DNA of 61,096 bases from an uncultured Lentisphaeria bacterium (GTDB taxonomy: Bacteria; Verrucomicrobiota; Lentisphaeria; Victivallales; UBA1829), in contig CASEFP010000063.1 in assembly GCA_949287225.1 (NCBI GenBank), positions 1 through 61,096 on the forward strand. Reading direction: 5' to 3'. Positions within the stretch are counted from its first letter, which is position 1. Each line of letters starts with the position of its first letter. The translations under genes and the position numbers were made by a program. The notes under the pieces were generated by a model. That model was not told the origin of the DNA. It searched no databases and saw only the letters and a list, made by a program, of their open reading frames with translations. Of this stretch, positions 1-7,503 are shown one piece after another.

Positions 1-141
1 CCGCGATGCAAGCATACGCGGTATCGGGGATTTCGCCTGCGGCGACCAGCTTACGCAGCTGGACCGCGGCAGGACTGAGAGTCCTGCACGAAGCATTTTT
101 GCGATGCAGAGCATCGCTGTATGAAACTGTTTTTTTTGAAT
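1..141 (+). repeat. Dispersed multi-hairpin repeat, copy A
   Basis: This is the first of three copies; the others are near 14500 and 60638. The sequence shows five hairpins in a row: 1-21 (CCGCG-ATGC/GCAT-A-CGCGG), 34-44 (CGCC/GGCG), 46-62 (CCAGC/GCTGG), 69-87 (an 8-bp perfect stem GCAGGACT/AGTCCTGC with loop GAG) and 101-117 (GCGATGC-AGA-GCATCGC). A T-run follows at 130-137. The copy begins at the window edge, so its left boundary is unknown. It lies just beyond the terminator of the minus-strand oxidoreductase gene. No transposase or protein family is recognised in it. Confidence 0.85.
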
Positions 142-184
142 AAAAAATCCGCCGCATGCGTGGAAAACGTCATGGGGCGGATTT
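142..184 (-). terminator. Rho-independent terminator of the Gfo/Idh/MocA gene
   Basis: On the minus strand a 9-bp perfect stem (AAATCCGCC / GGCGGATTT) with a 22-nt loop is followed by a run of T. It begins 18 nt past the stop codon of the oxidoreductase gene. Confidence 0.75.
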
Positions 185-202
185 CCGGAAAAACGGCAGC
201 GT

Positions 203-1228
203 TCAAAAGCGGTAAACCTGTTTGGTCCGGACCGATTCGATCATCCCGAGCGCAATCCGGATGGAGTTGAATCCGTCCTGCACGCCGGGCAGCTCGACCT
301 TCTCGCCGAGAATATTCTTTGCAAAGTCAATGATCTCCTGCGTATAGCCGGACGCGACCTTGACCTCCTCGACTCCGGTGCCCGCATCGGAGGAGACTCC
401 GACGGCGATCTCCTGCTTTTCCCCGCCGAGCGGATAATAAGTCACGGTATCCGCGCCGGTCAGGCTGAGCGAACCTTTTTCGCCGTAAATCTCCATCAGT
501 TCATTGGAGCGGCCGAAACGCTGCCAGGTGCAGAAGAGATTGCAGATCACGCCGTTGCGGTAGGTGACGATTCCGTCCACCATGTCGGAGGGTTCCTTCT
601 GCGTCGGGTCCAGAAGCATCCCGTCGGCGTAAACCCGTTCCGGCTCCCCGAAGAACCAGTTCGCAAGATCCACGTGATGCGCCAGCATATCGACGATCAC
701 ACCGCCGCATTTGTCGAAATCCGTGAACCAGTCGCCGTATTCACGGCGATACATGCCGAGCGGCAGATCCACATTGCAGAAGCGCACTCTGCCGATCAGG
801 CCGGAATCCAGCAGCTCCTTGCATTTTTTTGTCTTCGCCATCGCGCGCCGGACAAATCCGATTGCAAAGAACTTGTCCGACTTGCGTACCAGTTCCAGCA
901 TCTCCAGAGAATTTTTCAGATCACGGCAGAGCGGCTTTTCGCAGAAAATGTGTTTCCCTGCGGCGACAGCGGCGCGGATGCCCTCCTGATGGCAGTAGGT
1001 CGGCGAGGCGATGACGACCGCGTCCAGGCCGGGCATGTCCGCCAGTTCCCCGGGACCGGAGCAGATCACGGCGCCGTATTTTTCATGCATCTCCTTCGCC
1101 GCGGATTCCTTCGGATCGTAGACGGCGGCAACCTGCGCCTCAATTCCACTCAGATTCTTCAGCTGGGCGATGTTGCCGGCATGCACGTTTCCAAGGCGGC
1201 CGGCTCCGATGATTCCGAACTTCAACAT
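203..1228 (-). CDS. Gfo/Idh/MocA family NAD(P)-dependent oxidoreductase
   Basis: The 341-residue product is a probable cytoplasmic sugar or inositol dehydrogenase. It has an N-terminal Rossmann fold with GIIGAGRLG at residues 5-13. The family signature EKP lies near residue 98, and the catalytic-region motif DMLAHHVDLANW is about two thirds of the way through the protein. Its length is normal for the family. The start is supported by GGGAGAAAGG just upstream. The gene stands alone between its own terminator and the AraC gene. Members of this family oxidise many sugars and cyclitols, so the substrate cannot be read from sequence. In carbohydrate-degrading anaerobes they usually serve sugar catabolism, which fits the neighbouring secreted glycosidase-like gene, but this is inference. 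Confidence 0.9.
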   Translation of the reverse strand: MLKFGIIGAGRLGNVHAGNIAQLKNLSGIEAQVAAVYDPKESAAKEMHEKYGAVICSGPGELADMPGLDAVVIASPTYCHQEGIRAAVAAGKHIFCEKPLCRDLKNSLEMLELVRKSDKFFAIGFVRRAMAKTKKCKELLDSGLIGRVRFCNVDLPLGMYRREYGDWFTDFDKCGGVIVDMLAHHVDLANWFFGEPERVYADGMLLDPTQKEPSDMVDGIVTYRNGVICNLFCTWQRFGRSNELMEIYGEKGSLSLTGADTVTYYPLGGEKQEIAVGVSSDAGTGVEEVKVASGYTQEIIDFAKNILGEKVELPGVQDGFNSIRIALGMIESVRTKQVYRF

Positions 1229-1393
1229 TTCCTTTCTCCCTGTTCTGCTTGCTTGTTTTTCACTCGGTCATCCGTTTGGTAACGCGTGACACCAATTATT
1301 ATAATCCATTCCGCAGCATTGTCAAGATGCAATCAGAAAAATCAGGATTTTTTTTCTTTGCACATGCGGCAACCCCCCGGCAGGGGCATCGGC

Positions 1394-2314
1394 TCATGAA
1401 TCCGCGGCGTCGGACATCCTTCGGAATTCCGACGGAGACATCCCGGTATAGCGCTTGAAGGCGGTGGAAAAATAGAGGGAATTGCGAAATCCGAGCTGCT
1501 CGGCGATCTCTTTGAAGGAGAGTCTGCCGCGCCGGATGAAGTTCTTGGCGTTTTCCATACGGAGACTATTTAAATAAACCTGGGGAGAAGTATTGAGATA
1601 TTTCCGAAATAAACGGTTCAAAGTCGCCTTGCTGGTATTGGACATCGCTGCAAGTTCGGGAATAGAAAAATTATGCGATAATTCCGCCTGCATGTTTCGT
1701 ATGGTGTGTGTCAGAGGAGGCGGCAGATCGGACAAAGAGAATTCGTGTTTGTTTTCGGCAATCCAGGCGATCAGTTCATAGGTCATGGAGCTCGCCTGAA
1801 CCCGCGTATGAGGATCCTTGTCGCGCAGAACGCCGGGAAACGCACGCAGACGCGATTCGAGCTCATTCCGCTCCGGACAGCGCATCCGGAATGTCCGTTT
1901 CAGGTCAAAGGTCTCCAGAAGCAGCTTCAGAAGCGAACCGGCCACGCACAGCTGAAGCTGATACGCATACTTGCAGGGTGCGTTCTGAATCCGGATGGTG
2001 TTGCCGGGATGGGAAAGATAGAGGTCACCCGCATGTAAATGGTGCACCTGCCCTTCCTGCTCGTAAATCAGTTCGCCGTCCAGCATGAATTCGATTGTGA
2101 GAAGCGGATAGTTGCAGCGGTCGCGCCACCAGGAGCCGAGCCGTTCGGCCTCCCGGAAACTCTGCGGCCAGAGTGCGAGGGAAAAGGGGAACACGTCGTA
2201 CCAGTGTTCCTCCTGAATCTCGCGCATATGCTTCTGATAGTTTTTCGGATACCGGTCATAGGAATGCCGGGATGTCTGCGCTTTCTCCACGGCTCCGGAA
2301 AGATGTCGTTCCAT
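1394..2314 (-). CDS. AraC-family transcriptional regulator
   Basis: The 306-residue protein has an N-terminal cupin-like sensing half (effector pocket near residues 60-110). The C-terminal half carries the double helix-turn-helix of the AraC family: the first helix pair is around IPELAAMSNTSKATLNRLF, and the second ends in the family signature GFRNSLYFSTAFKRYTGMSP followed by SEFRR. The start codon has AAAGGAG six bases upstream. The gene is divergent from the pseudopilin/GH123-like pair, and a perfect inverted repeat lies between them. It therefore probably senses a sugar, controls that pair and controls itself. The effector is not deducible. Confidence 0.93.
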   Translation of the reverse strand: MERHLSGAVEKAQTSRHSYDRYPKNYQKHMREIQEEHWYDVFPFSLALWPQSFREAERLGSWWRDRCNYPLLTIEFMLDGELIYEQEGQVHHLHAGDLYLSHPGNTIRIQNAPCKYAYQLQLCVAGSLLKLLLETFDLKRTFRMRCPERNELESRLRAFPGVLRDKDPHTRVQASSMTYELIAWIAENKHEFSLSDLPPPLTHTIRNMQAELSHNFSIPELAAMSNTSKATLNRLFRKYLNTSPQVYLNSLRMENAKNFIRRGRLSFKEIAEQLGFRNSLYFSTAFKRYTGMSPSEFRRMSDAADS

Positions 2315-2332
2315 CTTCTGCTCCTTTTCCGC

Positions 2333-2359
2333 AATATTGAATAAATGTGATTCAATATT
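2333..2359. promoter_or_regulatory. Inverted-repeat operator between araC-type gene and pseudopilin
   Basis: A perfect 10-bp inverted repeat, AATATTGAAT / ATTCAATATT, is separated by 7 bp. It overlaps the -10 and start region of the araC-type promoter and is centred about 70 bp upstream of the predicted start of the plus-strand promoter. This layout suits a site used for both autoregulation and activation. That the AraC protein binds here is inference. Confidence 0.6.
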
Positions 2360-2382
2360 ATATATTTTTATCAGAAAATCAA
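2355..2382 (-). promoter_or_regulatory. Predicted sigma70 promoter of the AraC-type gene
   Basis: Minus strand: -35 TTGATT (2377-2382), 16-bp spacer, -10 TAATAT (2355-2360). It is overlapped by the inverted repeat at 2333-2359. Confidence 0.5.
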
Positions 2383-2383
2383 G

Positions 2384-2411
2384 TTGTCATTTTTCTTTTT
2401 TTCCATATAAT
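2384..2411 (+). promoter_or_regulatory. Predicted sigma70 promoter of the pseudopilin/GH123-like operon
   Basis: Plus strand: -35 TTGTCA (2384-2389), 16-bp spacer, -10 TATAAT (2406-2411), an almost perfect consensus. Transcription would start near 2418, leaving a leader of about 40 nt before the ATG at 2457. Confidence 0.6.
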
Positions 2412-2456
2412 TAATACAGAAGGACAGAAGTGATTCAAAAACAAAAGGGGAATCCC

Positions 2457-3335
2457 ATGAAATTCAAAACACTCCTCCCATGCAGTCCGCGGAACCGGAC
2501 ATCGCCGCACGATTCCGGGAAGCAGGAAAAAACGGCGCGCATCCGGTCTTTTCCTGATGGACAGGAAGCCTCTGGCAAACCGGAGAATTTCACATTGATC
2601 GAGCTCCTGATCGTAATTGCGATCATCGCCATTCTGGCCTCCATGCTGCTTCCCGCCCTGAACAAGGCAAAGGAAAAAGCCCAGGCAGTCACATGTTCCT
2701 CCCAGATGAAAAGCTGGAATACCGCACACATGCTCTATACAGACACTTATGGCGGATACTTCATGTACAGAGTCAACTGGCCGACAAGCCCAGGCAGCTC
2801 CTACTATAATTTCTGGTATCATGAGGTCGGGCAGCAGATCAGAATCGATGTGAAGAAATTGAGCGAAAACCGCCAGGGGCCGAAGACCTCGCTCTACTGC
2901 CCCATGGATAAAAAGGCAAACAGCAGTCCGGTGGTTTCCCAGCAGAGAGTCAGTTACGGCTACAACTGCTTCTTCCTTGCGGCCAACTATCTGACGGCCA
3001 GCTGGGTGCCGGCCGGTTCCACCTACGGTGCCGGAGCGCAGATCAGCCGCCTGAAATTCCCGTCCACGATTCTGGTCATGGCGGAAATCGGATACAACGA
3101 TGATATGCTCTATCTGCGGAACGACGCCGCATGCCAGTATGAGGCAAACCCGACCTATCCGGGGCACAGGCCGACACGACGGCATGGCGGATTCGCCAAC
3201 TGCGCATTCGCGGACGGCCATGTCACCGCCGTCAGGCAGACGCAGCTGCTGTATATCACAAACACATCCAGCATTCCAATCAACAAGTATTTCGGATATT
3301 TCAAAAAATCCATTCAATACCTGACCGGAGAATAA
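2457..3335 (+). CDS. Type II secretion pseudopilin-like protein (H-x9-DG type)
   Basis: The 292-residue protein carries a prepilin N-terminal cleavage/methylation signal, [20 protein letters not shown], preceded by an unusually long leader of about 40 charged residues. It has the planctomycete/Lentisphaerota C-terminal motif H-x9-DG ([12 protein letters not shown]). A type IV prepilin peptidase would cut before the Phe, leaving the hydrophobic helix as membrane anchor and assembly segment. The chosen ATG has AAAGGGG six bases upstream; a GTG at 2430 with AGGA is an alternative. The stop lies one base before the next start, so the gene is coupled to the GH123-like gene. The family is expanded in this phylum, and the function of individual members is unknown. 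Confidence 0.88.
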   Translation: MKFKTLLPCSPRNRTSPHDSGKQEKTARIRSFPDGQEASGKPENFTLIELLIVIAIIAILASMLLPALNKAKEKAQAVTCSSQMKSWNTAHMLYTDTYGGYFMYRVNWPTSPGSSYYNFWYHEVGQQIRIDVKKLSENRQGPKTSLYCPMDKKANSSPVVSQQRVSYGYNCFFLAANYLTASWVPAGSTYGAGAQISRLKFPSTILVMAEIGYNDDMLYLRNDAACQYEANPTYPGHRPTRRHGGFANCAFADGHVTAVRQTQLLYITNTSSIPINKYFGYFKKSIQYLTGE

Positions 3336-3336
3336 A

Positions 3337-5838
3337 ATGACAAAGCACACGCTCCTGATTCTGCTGTTTCTGATTCCGGCAATCCTCCGCCTCCACGCCC
3401 TGCCCTGTCTGGAAATCACTTCCAGCCCGGATCACCGGACCGGGCCCTTTACCGTGCTCGACCAGGCGAAGGGAGTCTTTGGACAGTATCGCCGCGCACC
3501 GGAAATCTTCCATCAGTCGGCGGCACAGGCGGCACTTCGTTTTGACCATGATACGCTTGAAGTGCAGTTCCGCTGCCCGGTTCCGCCGGGACTCAGTCTG
3601 AAGCCAGATCCGGCTTCTTCCGCGGGAAAAGGCGAATATGTCGAATTCTTTTTCTCCCCTTCCCCGAAAGCGCTTCCCTATTTCCATTACACAGTGAACG
3701 TCAACGGGAAAAAACAGGCACGAAAACTGAGTGCGCCCGGAATCCCGGATCCGAAATGGCGCAGTTCGTTCCGTGCGGAGGTGAAAACCACACGGGAAGG
3801 CTATGAGGTTCTCATGCGCATCCCGTGCGGGGAACTCGGCATCACGGGAACAGGAAACGCTTCGCTGTTCCGCGGCAACTTCACGCGCGGCGGCGACACT
3901 GCCGGAGGTCTCTCCACATGGGCTCCGGTCGGACGGAACTTTCACTCGCCGCAGCTGTTCGGCAAACTGATCGCGGGCGGTTTTCAGCCTTATCTGGAAC
4001 AGCGCCTGTCAAGTCTGCTCAGGCGCCTTTCCGTTTTTCAGGGAAACGCGCCGGGGGAATGCGACCAGATCAGGCGCCGGGCGGAACGTCTGAAAAACGC
4101 TCTGCCGGAATGCAAGGACAGTCCGGAAACATTTGCCGATCTGGAAGATGCTCTCACGCAGCTGGATTTCTCGCTTCTGCATCTGGAGCACGGCACCAAT
4201 CTGCTGGTATGGGAAACCAGTCCGTGGAACAATGACTTTTCCCTCCGTCCCGGAACAGGAGGAGTGGAAAAAATCTCCATTACAGTACCCTGCAACGGCA
4301 AAGTCTGCTTCGGACTGGCATTGACCAATTTCAGCACCCGCCCTTATCTCGGAAGAATCAAATGGTTCTCGAAATACAATCCGCATTCCTTCGACGGCTC
4401 CGGCGCACCGGGCGCGGACCGTATCAAACTCTTTGAAATACTCGAACTCAGCGATTTCAACAGCATGCCGCTCTTCGATCCGCTGCTGGAACTTCCGCTG
4501 GGATCGCTGGTCCGGACGCCGCCGCAGACGACGACCCCGCTGCTGATTAGGGTGGACGGAAGATCCTGGAAACCCGGCATCTATGCGGGTGAACTGGCAG
4601 TCAAATCCGAACGGGCGGATTTCCCGACCCGCATCATTCCGCTGGAAATCAGGGTATCACCGGTGGACGTTTCCGGCTGCTCTCCGGATCTTGTCTATTA
4701 CTCCTATGCCTTCCACCGCTGGAACAATGATAAAAATCACGAACTGCTCAAGCTCTATGCCGGATACGGAGCCGACACCCTGGTGATTCAATTCACTTCG
4801 GCAACGTGTTTCTCCCGCGTCTGGCCAAAACTTGATGCCGCCGGACGGATACAGAAGGAAAGCATTGACATGCGGCAGATCGATTCGGTCATCGACCGGG
4901 CGTTTGCGGCCGGATTCCCGCGCAACAGCATAAAAATCATGCTTGATTTCGCCCGTCTGAAAAACATGCGCTTCCGGACGGACGGAGCAGCAAAACCCGA
5001 AAGAGGTTCGGAAACCTTTGCAGAGGCTCTCGCGGATACGCTGCATTTCTGGTGCGGGCACTGGAAGAAAAAATACGGCATACCGCAGGAAAGAATTCTC
5101 ATTCAGACAATAGATGAGGCGGACGGCGACGTGGACAATCCCGAATCGCCGATTGCACAGTCGCTTCTTCTGGCCCGTCAGCTCAAAAAACTCGATCCGG
5201 CATTCCGCCTGTTTGCCAACAGCCTCATGCTTTACAAAACTCCCGCAGCCACTGTCATGAAAAACATGCGTGCGCAGGCGGAATATTTTGACGTTTTCTG
5301 TCCGCTGCGCTGGCAGGTCCCCGAAGAAACCATGAAGATCTGGCGGAGCAGAGAGCTGTGGAGCTATCTCGTGCTTTCCAACACCGCACATCCTCTCATC
5401 TATCGCCGGATGTTCTGGCAGAATTTCCGCGACGGCATGCGCGGAGTCTGCCTTTTCTGGCATATGGAGGAACATGCCGGAGGCGACGGATTCGACTTCC
5501 AGAACGGATGGGCCAACGGAATCCGGACCAATTACGGGGCAGTCTATGCCGACATCACTTACGGAAAAGTCCTGCCTTCGCGGAGACTGGAAGCCCACAG
5601 CCTCGGCAGAGAGGATTACAGACTGATGGATTTCTGCCGTCGGAAACTGGCGGAAAGAAAGGATCCCGGAATGAATCAGCGCCTGCAGCAGATTGTCTCC
5701 CGGGGAGCCGCCGCGAAGACAATGAATGAACTGGACGGGGAACGGCAAAAACTGGATGCTCTCGCCGAAGCGCTGATGAAACATGAAACAGTCTTACACA
5801 TTCCCCAAGCAACAGTTTCAGGAAAAGAGCCTCATTGA
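3337..5838 (+). CDS. Secreted GH123/DUF4091-like glycoside hydrolase with CBM9-like N-terminus
   Basis: The 833-residue protein starts with a signal peptide (residues 1-21, ending LRLHA). Residues ~40-215 resemble a CBM9/DOMON-type carbohydrate-binding sandwich: paired FDHDTLEVQF and EYVEFFFSP strands, and a PHY/NVNG pattern. A short helical linker and a beta-sandwich follow. From ~440 onward comes a TIM-barrel-like region ending in the DUF4091/GH123 pattern (WHMEEHAGGDGFDFQNG, then REDYRLMD). The acidic IQTIDEADGD segment is the best candidate for the active-site acids. It is coupled to the pseudopilin one base upstream. It probably acts outside the cell on complex glycans; the exact substrate is unknown. 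Its 3' end overlaps the convergent unknown gene by 7 bp. Confidence 0.75.
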   Translation: MTKHTLLILLFLIPAILRLHALPCLEITSSPDHRTGPFTVLDQAKGVFGQYRRAPEIFHQSAAQAALRFDHDTLEVQFRCPVPPGLSLKPDPASSAGKGEYVEFFFSPSPKALPYFHYTVNVNGKKQARKLSAPGIPDPKWRSSFRAEVKTTREGYEVLMRIPCGELGITGTGNASLFRGNFTRGGDTAGGLSTWAPVGRNFHSPQLFGKLIAGGFQPYLEQRLSSLLRRLSVFQGNAPGECDQIRRRAERLKNALPECKDSPETFADLEDALTQLDFSLLHLEHGTNLLVWETSPWNNDFSLRPGTGGVEKISITVPCNGKVCFGLALTNFSTRPYLGRIKWFSKYNPHSFDGSGAPGADRIKLFEILELSDFNSMPLFDPLLELPLGSLVRTPPQTTTPLLIRVDGRSWKPGIYAGELAVKSERADFPTRIIPLEIRVSPVDVSGCSPDLVYYSYAFHRWNNDKNHELLKLYAGYGADTLVIQFTSATCFSRVWPKLDAAGRIQKESIDMRQIDSVIDRAFAAGFPRNSIKIMLDFARLKNMRFRTDGAAKPERGSETFAEALADTLHFWCGHWKKKYGIPQERILIQTIDEADGDVDNPESPIAQSLLLARQLKKLDPAFRLFANSLMLYKTPAATVMKNMRAQAEYFDVFCPLRWQVPEETMKIWRSRELWSYLVLSNTAHPLIYRRMFWQNFRDGMRGVCLFWHMEEHAGGDGFDFQNGWANGIRTNYGAVYADITYGKVLPSRRLEAHSLGREDYRLMDFCRRKLAERKDPGMNQRLQQIVSRGAAAKTMNELDGERQKLDALAEALMKHETVLHIPQATVSGKEPH

Positions 5839-6992
5839 AGCGTCATGAAACCTTTGAACGGAGAATCTTCCGACGCAATCAGCTCCAGACGCGCACCGCG
5901 CAGCGCAAGCTGACGGTTCGCCCAGCGCCGGAATTCCAGAAGCGAAGCCAGATCCCAGTGCGGCAGAGACTCGAAATGCGCACGCTCCATGTGACCCGCT
6001 GCAACACAGTAGTGCGGAACAACACCCGTCACCGCGAACACATCGCCCTCCCCTGCTTCCGCCAGCTGCGAACGCAGCCACTTTTTCAGGAGATTCAGCG
6101 CGCCCCCGGAACAGAGACAGACCGGATTCTTCTTCCCGGAAGAACCCTGCCGCTTCTTCGCACTCTTTCTGACGGAAAGAACCGCACAGGCCGAGTCCTG
6201 CCATTCAACTCCAGCCAGCTGAAATGTCGATTTGAATGCAGTTTTCCTGGCTTTTTTCCTTCCGGAGAGATGCCAGGAGGCCGCCCAGGTCAGACGCCAG
6301 TTGCGCCCGGCGGGCATCTCCGTATCGGGCTTGAGCGTGAAAATATGCCAGAGGAAATGAAGCGCGCCGTCCTTCTTCTCCACGATGAAACGGCAGGTTC
6401 CTCCAATGCGCCCGGCGTTTGTCCAGCGCCAGAAGTCATCCCCGACGATCAGATCAACCGCGTTTTTACCCGACTCGGAAACAATCCCGAACGGCGGATA
6501 GGCCTCGTCATACAAGACCGAACCATCCTCCGCCGCGGCAAAGTCTTTCTCCTCCGAAAAAACGGGAACAAAATCCCCCTTCCCCGGCATGCCGAGAAAA
6601 CGGATCTTCTCCACAGGTCCGGCAAGCATCACGCCGCCCGCGGAAATCTCCTTCATTTCACACGAGGCGCGCATCTCCAGATCCATCGTCACGCTGAGAA
6701 GCTCTTCCGAAAGACGGATCTTCCGCTTGACCACAGGCTCGCTTCCGAACGGGATCGCGTTCTCCTGTTCAATCAGGATTTCCGAACCGTCCTCCGAGGT
6801 GTGCGGACGGCGTTTCGCAGCCAGCGCCATCGTCTCGGAGAGCTCGCCGATCTTCACGGGAAGCGTGGACAGCGTGAAATCCTTCCCGATCCGCAGCGTG
6901 AACGCGTCCACGCCCGGTGTGTCGGTCGCGATGCGGAGCGCGGGAGACTCACAGGCAACAGAGCCATCCGGAGCATATTCGGTCTTCCACAT
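5832..6992 (-). CDS. Conserved-looking protein of unknown function (386 aa)
   Basis: I do not recognise a family. Residues 1-250 look like an all-beta sandwich: alternating short strands, and many Trp and Gly residues around VGDDFWRWTNAGRIGG and NWRLTWAASWHLSG. Residues 270-310 form a basic, Lys/Arg/Ser-rich stretch, and the last 80 residues are predicted helical. No signal peptide or membrane segment is seen. The stop of the nitroreductase gene is two bases upstream, so it is the last gene of the operon ychF-murJ-nitroreductase. Its stop overlaps the convergent GH123-like gene. A sugar-binding or mutarotase-like role is possible but unsupported. Confidence 0.6.
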   Translation of the reverse strand: MWKTEYAPDGSVACESPALRIATDTPGVDAFTLRIGKDFTLSTLPVKIGELSETMALAAKRRPHTSEDGSEILIEQENAIPFGSEPVVKRKIRLSEELLSVTMDLEMRASCEMKEISAGGVMLAGPVEKIRFLGMPGKGDFVPVFSEEKDFAAAEDGSVLYDEAYPPFGIVSESGKNAVDLIVGDDFWRWTNAGRIGGTCRFIVEKKDGALHFLWHIFTLKPDTEMPAGRNWRLTWAASWHLSGRKKARKTAFKSTFQLAGVEWQDSACAVLSVRKSAKKRQGSSGKKNPVCLCSGGALNLLKKWLRSQLAEAGEGDVFAVTGVVPHYCVAAGHMERAHFESLPHWDLASLLEFRRWANRQLALRGARLELIASEDSPFKGFMTLQ

Positions 6993-6994
6993 CG

Positions 6995-7501
6995 TCAGTC
7001 GACCACTTCAAAGAGTTCACTCAGCGGTTTCCGGACGAACGGTCCCGGCGCGGCGGCAGGGTATCCGAGCGGAGACAAGGCGACGGCATGATATTTCGGA
7101 TCCAGTCCGAGCACCTTGTCCGCCTCCGCGCGACGGAACGCGCAGATCCAGCAGCATCCGAGGCCCTCCGCCGTGGCGGCAAGCATGAAATGCTCCATCG
7201 CGATCGCGACATCCACATTCACAATCGTATCGCCTTCCAGACGATGCCACGCCTCCGATTCGCATCCGGCGATAACGGCAATGGCTGGCGCTTCCGCAAA
7301 CCATTTCTGCGCATAGATCTTCGCCAGCGCGGCGCGTTTCTCCGGATTGCGGACAATCCACATCCTGTATGGCTGGCGGTTGCACGCCGTCGGCGCGGAG
7401 CGCACGGCCTCGCCGATTCTCCGCAGCGCTTCATCGGGTACGGCATCCGGCTTGTAGGAGCGGATGCTCCGGCGTTTTCCGATCACATCGTAGAATTCCA
7501 T
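6995..7501 (-). CDS. Nitroreductase-family FMN oxidoreductase
   Basis: The 168-residue protein matches the short nitroreductase type. The N-terminal FMN-phosphate motif is KRRSIRSYK (residues ~9-17), followed by SAPTACNRQPYRMWIV. A mid-protein AATAEGLGCCWICAF segment lines the FMN site. The start at 7501 has GAGGTG supplied by the last codons of murJ, and only two bases separate the murJ stop from this ATG, so the two are translationally coupled. The family transfers hydride from NAD(P)H to nitro compounds, quinones or flavins. The physiological substrate is unknown. Confidence 0.9.
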   Translation of the reverse strand: MEFYDVIGKRRSIRSYKPDAVPDEALRRIGEAVRSAPTACNRQPYRMWIVRNPEKRAALAKIYAQKWFAEAPAIAVIAGCESEAWHRLEGDTIVNVDVAIAMEHFMLAATAEGLGCCWICAFRRAEADKVLGLDPKYHAVALSPLGYPAAAPGPFVRKPLSELFEVVD

Positions 7502-7503
7502 AT

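Noticed and set aside
1..141. The dispersed repeat as an insertion sequence or CRISPR unit
   Set aside because: It has no transposase gene, no terminal inverted repeats or target duplications that I could see, and the copies are single, tens of kilobases apart and about 140 bp long, unlike a CRISPR array.
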